5,569 nt of DNA from an uncultured Clostridium sp. (GTDB taxonomy: Bacteria; Bacillota; Clostridia; TANB77; CAG-508). Positions 1 to 4,751 of this stretch are shown here, piece after piece. A model generated the notes under the pieces. The model had not been told where the DNA came from. It did no database searches and saw only the letters and a program-made list of their open reading frames with translations. Position numbers and translations under genes: made by a program. The stretch lies in assembly GCA_948465625.1 (NCBI GenBank), contig CAOJXM010000079.1:1-5569 (forward strand), in the 5' to 3' direction. Numbering within the stretch: the first letter of the stretch is position 1; each line of letters starts with the position of its first letter.

Positions 1-51
1 TATTAATTCTAAAGTTTCTTTATAATCATTTGGTAAAACTTCATTATTCAT
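1..51 (-). CDS. Start of an unidentified gene, truncated by window edge (possible DUF1016/YhcG-like N-terminus)
   Basis: Only the first 17 codons are visible, reading MNNEVLPNDYKETLELI with no stop before the window edge. The start is well supported. An ATG at 51-49 lies 9 nt downstream of a perfect GGAGG ribosome binding site (65-61), and a strong extended -10 promoter with an overlapping palindrome lies a little further upstream. The pattern of a short polar start, then LPxDYxxxLxxI, resembles from memory the N-terminus of DUF1016/YhcG-type nuclease-like proteins. Seventeen residues are too few to establish this, and the resemblance may be chance. The gene is separated from the BspA-like genes by a terminator and has its own promoter, so it is probably an independent transcription unit. 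Confidence 0.7.
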   Translation of the reverse strand, partial: MNNEVLPNDYKETLELI

Positions 52-92
52 AAGTCTAAACCTCCATTCATTAGTATTTTTATATTTTTTTA

Positions 93-114
93 TTTGGCAA
101 CTGCTGTTGCCAAA
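93..114 (-). promoter_or_regulatory. 22-bp palindrome over the start site of the leftmost gene (candidate operator)
   Basis: The sequence is a perfect 9-bp inverted repeat, TTTGGCAAC and GTTGCCAAA, separated by 4 nt. It begins about 4 bp past the -10 box, so it would cover roughly -3 to +19 of the transcript from the 118-146 promoter. It is not a terminator in the minus direction, because an A-run rather than a T-run follows it. The position is classical for a repressor operator. A 5' RNA hairpin is the alternative. Confidence 0.55.
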
Positions 115-117
115 ATT

Positions 118-146
118 ATTATAGCATTTATTTCCAAATTTTTCAT
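118..146 (-). promoter_or_regulatory. Sigma-A-type extended -10 promoter for the leftmost gene
   Basis: On the minus strand the -10 box is a consensus TATAAT (123-118) preceded by TGC, which gives an extended -10. A 17-bp spacer separates it from a weak -35 box, ATGAAA (146-141; 4 of 6 match TTGACA). The predicted start is near 111, giving a leader of about 60 nt before the ATG at 51. Confidence 0.65.
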
Positions 147-155
147 TATAAATTC

Positions 156-197
156 AAAAAAGATGATTTCGTATATATTTTTTACAAATCATCTTTT
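156..197 (-). terminator. AT-rich Rho-independent terminator after the remnant gene
   Basis: The inverted repeat AAAAGATGATTT (158-169) and AAATCATCTTTT (186-197) forms a 12-bp stem with a 16-nt loop. Read on the minus strand it ends in a run of six T (161-156). It overlaps the stop codon of the prepilin-leader remnant (198-196) and separates it from the next promoter. The stem holds only three G-C pairs, so its strength is uncertain. Confidence 0.6.
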
Positions 198-342
198 AAA
201 TATGTGAAAATTTTATTATTTCTAAATTGTTGCTAGGAGGGCTATTACTACATTTTAATTTTTCGTCATAAGAGAATAAAATTGTTATTACTAAAGCTAT
301 TAATGTAATTCCTCGATTACTTCTTTTAATTTTTTCCTTTTT
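196..342 (-). pseudogene. Remnant of a third prepilin-leader gene (start codon lost, body deleted)
   Basis: The minus frame beginning around 342 encodes KKEKIKRSNRGITLIALVIT. It then runs into ILFSYDEK and about 25 unrelated polar residues, and stops at 198-196. The segment IKRSNRGITLIALVIT aligns residue for residue with IKKNNQGITLIALIIT, the leader of the large BspA-like protein at 1694-3790. At the expected start the codons are AAG GAA where the paralogue has ATG AAA. No ATG, GTG or TTG occurs in frame back to the upstream TAG (363-361). The hydrophobic helix is cut off after about nine residues, and neither a pilin-like nor a repeat domain follows. A full promoter cassette identical in layout to that of the intact paralogue still lies upstream. 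I read this as a decayed gene copy. A functional short product from an unusual start such as ATA or ATT is possible but unlikely. Confidence 0.7.
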
Positions 343-370
343 CTTTGACTTTATTCTTATCTATCACACA

Positions 371-396
371 AGTAAAATGAATTTCTTCATTTTGCT
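371..396 (-). other. Small hairpin in the leader of the remnant gene
   Basis: AAAATGAA (374-381) and TTCATTTT (386-393) pair perfectly around four nucleotides. Two further pairs close beyond one mismatch. Read as minus-strand RNA, the loop is GAAA, a GNRA-type tetraloop. The intact paralogue has no counterpart in its shorter leader. The function is unknown, and an AT-rich hairpin of this size could be chance. Confidence 0.3.
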
Positions 397-426
397 CATG
401 TAACAAACAAAAATAAAAAAACGTAA

Positions 427-457
427 AACGTTGAAGCAGAAAGAATGCTTCAACGTT
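427..457 (-). promoter_or_regulatory. 31-bp palindrome, cassette copy 1 (candidate operator; may also act as terminator)
   Basis: The arms AACGTTGAAGCA (427-438) and TGCTTCAACGTT (446-457) are perfect 12-bp inverted repeats around 7 nt. The element follows the -10 box directly and so covers about -6 to +25. A matching element with the same 9-bp outer arms and the same 31-bp span lies at 3832-3862. RNA started at this promoter would lack the outermost six bases of one arm, which favours a DNA operator. RNA reading through from the gene at 534-1535 would contain the full hairpin, followed on the minus strand by TTTTACGTTTTTTTA, so it could also terminate that gene. Confidence 0.6.
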
Positions 458-486
458 ACTATATCATATTCATTTTTAAGTTTCAA
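458..486 (-). promoter_or_regulatory. Sigma-A-type promoter, cassette copy 1
   Basis: On the minus strand the -35 box TTGAAA (486-481) and the -10 box TATAGT (463-458) are 17 bp apart, and TGA precedes the -10, giving an extended -10. The expected start is near 451. It points at the decayed prepilin-leader remnant. It begins 48 bp past the stop codon of the gene at 534-1535. Over 67 bp (458-524) it matches cassette copy 2 (3863-3929) at 58 positions with no gaps. Confidence 0.75.
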
Positions 487-497
487 TAGTTTTCGTA

Positions 498-530
498 ATT
501 GTTTCCTTTTTGTAATATTTCTGTAATATT
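498..530 (-). promoter_or_regulatory. Three phased 11-bp direct repeats upstream of promoter copy 1
   Basis: On the minus strand the units are AATATTACAGA (530-520), AATATTACAAA (519-509) and the weaker AAGGAAACAAT (508-498), repeating exactly every 11 bp just upstream of the -35 box. On the plus strand the two strong units read TGTAAT-N5-TGTAAT, the form of a WalR-type box. Eleven-bp direct repeats are the usual target of OmpR/PhoB-family response regulators. Which regulator binds here is not known. Confidence 0.45.
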
Positions 531-533
531 TTT

Positions 534-1535
534 CTACATTTTTACACCATAATTAATGGTGGTGGTAAATTCTACTACCGAATTCCAACTCCATTGAAAA
601 TTATTTTTGTTCCATTCTGAATCCCATTCACTTGGAAGTTGTATTTCCTGCCTTTCTACATTTACAATAATTGCTTCTCGTCCATTAAAAATGCCACTTC
701 CTATATTTTGAACCTCTTTATATATTTTTAATTCTCGTAATTTATTTTCTTTTGTAGAAGTATCATTTCTCAAAGCGTATTCTAATGCTATTGCAAATTC
801 GCCTATTTTAGTTACACTTCTTGGTATTGTTATTTTTTCAAGATTATTGGTACATACAAACGCCCCAGGTCCTATTATCTCAATTCCGTTTGCTATTTCT
901 ATCTCTGTTATGGTTTTCTGTGCATATTGAAACGTTGTATTATAACAATTATTGGAAATTTTTTCACATATCTCTGTACTCCATATATTTCCTTTTCCAT
1001 AATTCGAAGCTTCTTCTCCTACTTGTTTTACCCAATAACCTTCTATATAGTTTGGTACTACTACTTTTGTTGCACTTCCCTTGTAGGTTAATAAAGTTGC
1101 GGTTCCATCACTTTCAATTCGATACTCCCAATCCTCTAAACTCTCTGGCTCTACTTTTGCTATTTCTTTTTTACTCTCAATTCCTAAGTCTCCATTTACT
1201 TCAAAGTTATAGCCATCTACTACTGTTTCAATTTTTGTTCCTGTAAATTTTGCACTGGTAATATCCTTGTAACCTTGTATTTCACTTGCCATACCTTCAC
1301 TTAAAGCCAAGGTTTCTCCTTCTTTTATTCTTCTCATTTGCACATCTGTTAGTACCAAACTCAACTTTTCTCTCGCATTCTCTCTTTTGCTAATATCTGC
1401 TGAATCTGCTGTCTTCTTAAAAATCCCATTGTCTCCTATGGTCATATTAATTGCTACTGCTGCTAAGATTAGCATCACAATTACTGTTATGATTAATGCA
1501 ATTAGTGTAATTCCTGCTTCCTTTGTTCTTCTCAC
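534..1535 (-). CDS. Prepilin-leader protein with a short BspA-like leucine-rich region
   Basis: The product is 333 residues and probably exported or surface-associated; its function is unknown. Residues 1-45 form a type IV prepilin-like leader: a basic start (MRRTKEAG), a putative cleavage glycine at 8, then a hydrophobic helix (ITLIALIITVIVML...) ending in GDNGIFKKTADS. Residues 46-125 look like a pilin-type helix and small globular part. Residues 136-173 have the WEYRIESDGTATLLTYKG...VVVPNYIEGYWVKQVG pattern that opens BspA repeat regions. About residues 208-285 hold a few degenerate 23-residue repeats (ITIPRSVTKIGEFA). The tail is Trp-rich (about 303-317). The start is GTG at 1535, chosen because GAGGGGA (1549-1543) lies 7 nt upstream and the leader aligns with that of the paralogue at 1694-3790. 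The two share 76 identical bases in this leader, then diverge. The gene has its own promoter at 1571-1599 and lacks the cassette used by its paralogue. Confidence 0.85.
   Translation of the reverse strand: MRRTKEAGITLIALIITVIVMLILAAVAINMTIGDNGIFKKTADSADISKRENAREKLSLVLTDVQMRRIKEGETLALSEGMASEIQGYKDITSAKFTGTKIETVVDGYNFEVNGDLGIESKKEIAKVEPESLEDWEYRIESDGTATLLTYKGSATKVVVPNYIEGYWVKQVGEEASNYGKGNIWSTEICEKISNNCYNTTFQYAQKTITEIEIANGIEIIGPGAFVCTNNLEKITIPRSVTKIGEFAIALEYALRNDTSTKENKLRELKIYKEVQNIGSGIFNGREAIIVNVERQEIQLPSEWDSEWNKNNFQWSWNSVVEFTTTINYGVKM
1400..1475 (-). repeat. 76-bp exact repeat of leader-coding DNA, copy A
   Basis: These 76 bases are identical to 3649-3724. They encode the end of the hydrophobic helix and the GDNGIFKKTADS junction of both prepilin-leader proteins. 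Similarity drops sharply just 3' of the repeat, where the two mature domains begin, and more gradually towards the start codons. Synonymous sites inside it are also identical, which indicates recent duplication or gene conversion. Confidence 0.9.
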
Positions 1536-1570
1536 TTTTTTATCCCCTCTCTTACTTTATCTTTACTGTT

Positions 1571-1599
1571 ATTTTATCCATGTAGGATTTTTCTGTCAA
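1571..1599 (-). promoter_or_regulatory. Sigma-A-type promoter of the 333-residue gene
   Basis: A consensus -35 box TTGACA (1599-1594) and a -10 box TAAAAT (1576-1571) are 17 bp apart. The expected start is near 1564, giving a leader of about 28 nt to the GTG. A second TATTGACA lies exactly 26 bp upstream (1627-1620), with no equally good -10 box. This promoter is unrelated to the cassette used by the other two family members. Confidence 0.7.
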
Positions 1600-1654
1600 T
1601 ATAAAGGCTGTTTTTTTCTTGTCAATAAGTTGCATAACGTGTCATCTTTTTATG

Positions 1655-1692
1655 TAGAAAAAGGAAGTCAAAAATTTAACTTCTTTTTTCTA
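1655..1692 (-). terminator. Terminator after the large BspA-like gene, possibly bidirectional
   Basis: An imperfect inverted repeat, TAGAAAAAGGAAGTCAAA (1655-1672) and TTTAACTTCTTTTTTCTA (1675-1692), lies two bases after the stop codon at 1696-1694. On the minus strand the GAAGT/ACTTC core is followed by CTTTTTCT. The flanking A- and T-runs give it terminator form on both strands. Confidence 0.65.
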
Positions 1693-1693
1693 T

Positions 1694-3790
1694 TTATTGC
1701 TGATAGATAATTTGTGCATCACAATTTGTCGTCCATTCTGGTGCCCACCCTGTTGGTCTTTCTCCTTCTTTGAATGGTACATATATTTTTTGTGTATTTG
1801 TCCACCCCTCAAATGGTGCATTTAGTGTTTGTGGTGATGAGAAAATTGTTACCTTTACAACTGATTCTGGTATTATTATTTCCTGTAAACTCGTACAATT
1901 TTTAAATGCACTATATTCTATCGTTCTTACTGAATTTGGTATATCTATCGTTTGCATATTAGTACAATTTTCAAATACATGGTTTTCTATCACTGTTAAC
2001 GAATTTGGTATATTTATTTTTTGTAAGCTTGTACAATTCCTAAATGCACTATATCCTATTGTTGTTACTGTATCTGGTATTACAATTTCTTGTAAACTTG
2101 TGCATTCCATAAATGCAAAACCTTGTATCGTTGTTACCGAACTTGGTATATTTATCCTTTGTAAACTTGTACCTCCTTCAAATGCTCTATATCCTATTAT
2201 TGTTACTGAATTTGGTATATTTATTTCTCGTAAACTCGTACAATTTTTAAATGTTCTCTCTCCTATTGTTGTTACTGTATCTGGTATATTTATTTCTCGT
2301 AAACTTGTGCATCCTTCAAATATTCCATTTCCTATTATTGTTACTGAATTTGGTATATTTACCCTTTGTAAGCTTGTACAATTCCTAAATGCATTATATC
2401 CTATTGTCGTTACTGTATCTAGTATATTTATTTCTCGTAAACTTGTGCATCCTTCAAATATTCCATTTCCTATTATTGTTACTGAATTTGGTATTACTAT
2501 TTCTTGTATACTTGTGCATTCCATAAATGCATATTCGCCTATTTGGGTAACAGAAGATGGTATATCAATTCTTTCTAGTTTACCACATCCTGAAAAGGCC
2601 ATTTTTCCTATTGTTGTTACTGTATCTGGTATTATTACATTTTTTAAATTTTCGCATCCTGAAAATGCATTAATTCCTATTTCTGTTATAGTGTTTGGTA
2701 TCTCTATTTCTTGTAAGTTAGTACAATAAAAAAATGCTCTCTCGCTTATTACTGTCATGGTATTAGGTAATATTACCTTATTCAAACTGGTACATCTAAA
2801 AAACACATTTGGTATCTCTGTCACTGTACTAGGTATTTCTATTTCTTGCAAACTACTACAATAAGAAAATGCATATTTTTCTATTTTATTTACTGAGGTT
2901 GGTATTATTATTTCTTGTAAATTGCTACAACCTGCAAATGCATTCATCCCTATTTCTTTTACACTACTTGGAATCACTATTTTCTTCAAATTAGTACAAC
3001 CTCTAAAGGCATTTTGTCCTATTCGAGTTACCGTTTCTGGTATAACGATTTTTTCTACATCAGATGCATTAATTCCATAAATCTTTGTCTTACCTTTGTC
3101 ACCACCATATTCGTCTATACATACACTTTCTATTCCCCCTATTTCTGTTACTGTTTGTCCCTCATACTCAGATGGTATTACAATTGTTTTTAATCCAATT
3201 TCACATTCATGAAATGATTGTCCAGTTGCCTCTTCAATAGCATTATAATAATATCCTAAACTTCCCTTTAAAGCTATTCTACCTGTTTCTGGTTCAAAAA
3301 CAAAATAATCTTGTTCTGTTTCTTCTTGTGGTATTGCTACATCAAACACTTTACCCAAGTTTCTTTTCTCGTTTTTATCATTATAATACATTAAATAATA
3401 TTCTTCTTCGCTTCCTTCTGCAATTTCTAATACATATACGTCTCCACTCCCAATGCTTCCTTTTCCCGTTTTCATACTTGATTTTGTTACTACACTTGCA
3501 TTAACAGAAAGGTCTTCATTAACATAGCCATCGCTTTTTAGTTTGCTTAATTTATCTGTTTGTGTATTATCTAATCTATCCCCCAATTCATCATCTACTA
3601 TTTTTAAACACAATTGCTCATACACACTTGCATTTTCATGAATTATGACTGAATCTGCTGTCTTCTTAAAAATCCCATTGTCTCCTATGGTCATATTAAT
3701 TGCTACTGCTGCTAAGATTAGCATAACAATTACTGTAATAATTAATGCTATTAGCGTAATACCTTGATTATTCTTTTTGATTTTTTTCAT
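1694..3790 (-). CDS. Large prepilin-leader protein with 17 BspA-type leucine-rich repeats
   Basis: The product is 698 residues and probably exported. BspA-type repeats (LRR_5, the Treponema-type LRR) are found in surface proteins that bind host or matrix components, but no ligand can be inferred here. Residues 1-47 are a prepilin-like leader: KKIKKNNQG, a putative cleavage glycine at 10, a hydrophobic helix to about 32, and GDNGIFKKTADS. Residue +5 of the mature helix is Ala, not the usual Glu. Residues 48-199 are an unassigned acidic region. A degenerate repeat starts near 200. Seventeen repeats of the form LxxIxIPxSVTxIGxxAFxxCTS follow at 245-634, all 23 residues except one of 22. The C-terminal cap (635-698) ends in KIYVPFKEGERPTGW...EW, as is usual for the family. 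The start is ATG at 3790, with AGAGGAGA (3805-3798) 7 nt upstream. It lies downstream of sigE behind its own promoter cassette (3863-3891). A TcpA- or PilA-like structural pilin is unlikely given the size and the repeats. Confidence 0.9.
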   Translation of the reverse strand: MKKIKKNNQGITLIALIITVIVMLILAAVAINMTIGDNGIFKKTADSVIIHENASVYEQLCLKIVDDELGDRLDNTQTDKLSKLKSDGYVNEDLSVNASVVTKSSMKTGKGSIGSGDVYVLEIAEGSEEEYYLMYYNDKNEKRNLGKVFDVAIPQEETEQDYFVFEPETGRIALKGSLGYYYNAIEEATGQSFHECEIGLKTIVIPSEYEGQTVTEIGGIESVCIDEYGGDKGKTKIYGINASDVEKIVIPETVTRIGQNAFRGCTNLKKIVIPSSVKEIGMNAFAGCSNLQEIIIPTSVNKIEKYAFSYCSSLQEIEIPSTVTEIPNVFFRCTSLNKVILPNTMTVISERAFFYCTNLQEIEIPNTITEIGINAFSGCENLKNVIIPDTVTTIGKMAFSGCGKLERIDIPSSVTQIGEYAFMECTSIQEIVIPNSVTIIGNGIFEGCTSLREINILDTVTTIGYNAFRNCTSLQRVNIPNSVTIIGNGIFEGCTSLREINIPDTVTTIGERTFKNCTSLREINIPNSVTIIGYRAFEGGTSLQRINIPSSVTTIQGFAFMECTSLQEIVIPDTVTTIGYSAFRNCTSLQKINIPNSLTVIENHVFENCTNMQTIDIPNSVRTIEYSAFKNCTSLQEIIIPESVVKVTIFSSPQTLNAPFEGWTNTQKIYVPFKEGERPTGWAPEWTTNCDAQIIYQQ
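1889..3058 (-). repeat. 69-bp tandem array coding the leucine-rich repeats
   Basis: Seventeen tandem units of 69 bp (one of 66 bp) encode residues 245-634 of the large BspA-like protein. The 3' half of the array is more homogeneous at the DNA level than the 5' half. In the 3' half the units TVTTIGxxAFxNCTS and NSVTIIGxxxFEGCTS tend to alternate, which suggests growth by duplication of two-unit blocks. Confidence 0.9.
2261..2494 (-). repeat. 138-bp-period internal duplication within the LRR array
   Basis: Bases 2261-2356 and 2399-2494 agree at 94 of 96 positions with an offset of exactly 138 bp, two 69-bp repeat units. One difference (2270/2408) is silent. The other (2283 g / 2421 a) changes the conserved Pro of one unit to Leu at residue 457 (INILDTV beside INIPDTV). 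Confidence 0.9.
3649..3724 (-). repeat. 76-bp exact repeat of leader-coding DNA, copy B
   Basis: This is identical to 1400-1475 and lies in the leader of the 698-residue protein. Weaker similarity continues towards the start codon, and none is evident past the TADS residues. Confidence 0.9.
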
Positions 3791-3831
3791 TCTTCTATCT
3801 CCTCTACCTTTATTTTTCTTACGTATAATAA

Positions 3832-3862
3832 AACGTTGAAACCTCTTTCTTATTTCAACGTT
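3832..3862 (-). promoter_or_regulatory. 31-bp palindrome, cassette copy 2 (candidate operator; may also terminate sigE transcripts)
   Basis: The arms AACGTTGAAA (3832-3841) and TTTCAACGTT (3853-3862) flank 11 nt. The element directly follows the -10 box and has the same outer 9-bp arms and the same 31-bp span as 427-457, while the inner sequence differs. No other hairpin follows sigE. Since TTTTATTATACG follows this one on the minus strand, it may also serve as a weak terminator for spoIIGA-sigE RNA. Confidence 0.6.
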
Positions 3863-3891
3863 ACTATATCATATTCCTTTTTGAGTTTCAA
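3863..3891 (-). promoter_or_regulatory. Sigma-A-type promoter of the large BspA-like gene, cassette copy 2
   Basis: The -35 box TTGAAA (3891-3886) and the extended -10 box TGATATAGT (TATAGT at 3868-3863) are 17 bp apart. The expected start is near 3856, giving a leader of about 65 nt. The boxes do not match sigma-E or sigma-G consensus well, so this looks like a vegetative promoter despite its place behind sigE. Confidence 0.8.
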
Positions 3892-3902
3892 TAACTTTCG
3901 TA

Positions 3903-3946
3903 ATTGTTTCACTTTTGTCATATTTTCGTAACATCTCTGTAACATT
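3903..3946 (-). promoter_or_regulatory. Four phased 11-bp direct repeats upstream of promoter copy 2
   Basis: On the minus strand the units are AATGTTACAGA (3946-3936), GATGTTACGAA (3935-3925), AATATGACAAA (3924-3914) and AGTGAAACAAT (3913-3903), with the AC core recurring every 11 bp. The last core lies 15 bp from the first base of the -35 box, the same distance as in copy 1. The plus strand resembles Pho- or Wal-type boxes (CTGTAACATT). The arrangement fits an activator of the OmpR/PhoB family. Confidence 0.45.
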
Positions 3947-4000
3947 ACAACTTACACTTCTTTACTTAAATCTGTATCCTTCCATTTTTACATTCTATTT

Positions 4001-4738
4001 CTATCCAGTCTTACTCATAATATCTTTCTTCATTTTATTAATAATCTTCTTTTCTAGTCTAGAAATATAGCTTTGTGAAATTCCTAACATATCAGCTACT
4101 TCTTTTTGTGTTTTTTCATTGCCTGTTCCAAACCCAAATCTTAATTCCATAATATTTTTTTCCCTTTTATTTAGTTTCTCCATAGAAGCCTTTAATAATT
4201 TTTTATCTACTTCATCTTCTATTCTTCTTGAAGTAACATCATCTTCTGTTCCCAATATATCTGATAACAACAATTCATTTCCATCGCCATCTTGATTTAA
4301 TGGCTCATCAATGGATACCTCTGTTTTAATTTTACTTGTTCTTCTTAAATACATCAAAATTTCATTTTCAATACATCTAGAAGCATATGTTGCAAGTTTA
4401 ATATTTTTATCAGTATTAAATGTGTTAATTGCTTTCATTAATCCAATGGTTCCAATGGATATTAAATCTTCGATTCCAGTTCCTGTATTTTCAAATTTCT
4501 TAGCAATGTAGACTACTAGCCTCAAATTTCTTTCTACTAATATTTGTCTTACAGAATGGTCTCCTCTTGCCAACTGTCCTAATATCTCTTCTTCCTCTTC
4601 TGGTGTTAAAGGAGGTGGTAATGTTTGACTTCCTGCTATATAGAAAATCGGATTATCCTCAAAAATCTCTCCTTCATTATTCATATACTTTACACATAAA
4701 GTATTAATGCTTTTTCTAATTGATTCTAAAATATTCAT
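4001..4738 (-). CDS. sigE: RNA polymerase sporulation sigma factor sigma-E (pro-form)
   Basis: Sigma-E directs early mother-cell gene expression during endospore formation. It is made as an inactive membrane-associated precursor and activated when SpoIIGA removes the N-terminal pro-sequence. The 245 residues show the family's hallmarks: [12 protein letters not shown] (33-44) just after the pro-sequence, [17 protein letters not shown] (70-86, region 2.1), [19 protein letters not shown] (89-107, region 2.2), [20 protein letters not shown] (114-133, regions 2.3-2.4), [19 protein letters not shown] (142-160) and the region 4 helix-turn-helix [20 protein letters not shown] (209-228). The start is ATG at 4738 with AGGGGGAA (4752-4745) upstream. 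It lies 13 bp after spoIIGA and is surely co-transcribed with it. The pro-sequence, about 32 residues, is slightly longer than the 27 of B. subtilis and carries an acidic stretch ([10 protein letters not shown], 20-29). sigG does not follow. Confidence in identity is very high. Confidence 0.97.
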   Translation of the reverse strand: MNILESIRKSINTLCVKYMNNEGEIFEDNPIFYIAGSQTLPPPLTPEEEEEILGQLARGDHSVRQILVERNLRLVVYIAKKFENTGTGIEDLISIGTIGLMKAINTFNTDKNIKLATYASRCIENEILMYLRRTSKIKTEVSIDEPLNQDGDGNELLLSDILGTEDDVTSRRIEDEVDKKLLKASMEKLNKREKNIMELRFGFGTGNEKTQKEVADMLGISQSYISRLEKKIINKMKKDIMSKTG

Positions 4739-4751
4739 CTCATCTTCCCCC

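Noticed and set aside
364..399. Short minus-strand frame MSKMKKFILLV in the leader of the remnant gene
   Set aside because: It is eleven codons with no ribosome binding site. It overlaps a hairpin and has no counterpart in the paralogous leader, so chance is the simplest reading.
821..1246. 141-codon plus-strand frame rich in Leu and Phe
   Set aside because: It is antisense to the 333-residue protein. The Leu/Phe richness is what AT-rich antisense DNA gives, and there is no ribosome binding site.
1770..2729. 319-codon open frame on the plus strand across the repeat array
   Set aside because: It is antisense to the leucine-rich repeats. The 69-bp period keeps the opposite frame free of stops and gives a repetitive product, and it has no ribosome binding site or independent support.
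1889..3058. Regular repeat spacing suggestive of a CRISPR array
   Set aside because: The 69-bp units are contiguous coding repeats in one open frame, with no unique spacers.
3863..3891. Sigma-E- or sigma-G-dependent promoter for the BspA-like gene
   Set aside because: GATATAGT is only partly like a sigma-E -10 box and no matching -35 box lies at the right distance. The TTGAAA-17-TATAGT match with extended -10 is much better for sigma-A.
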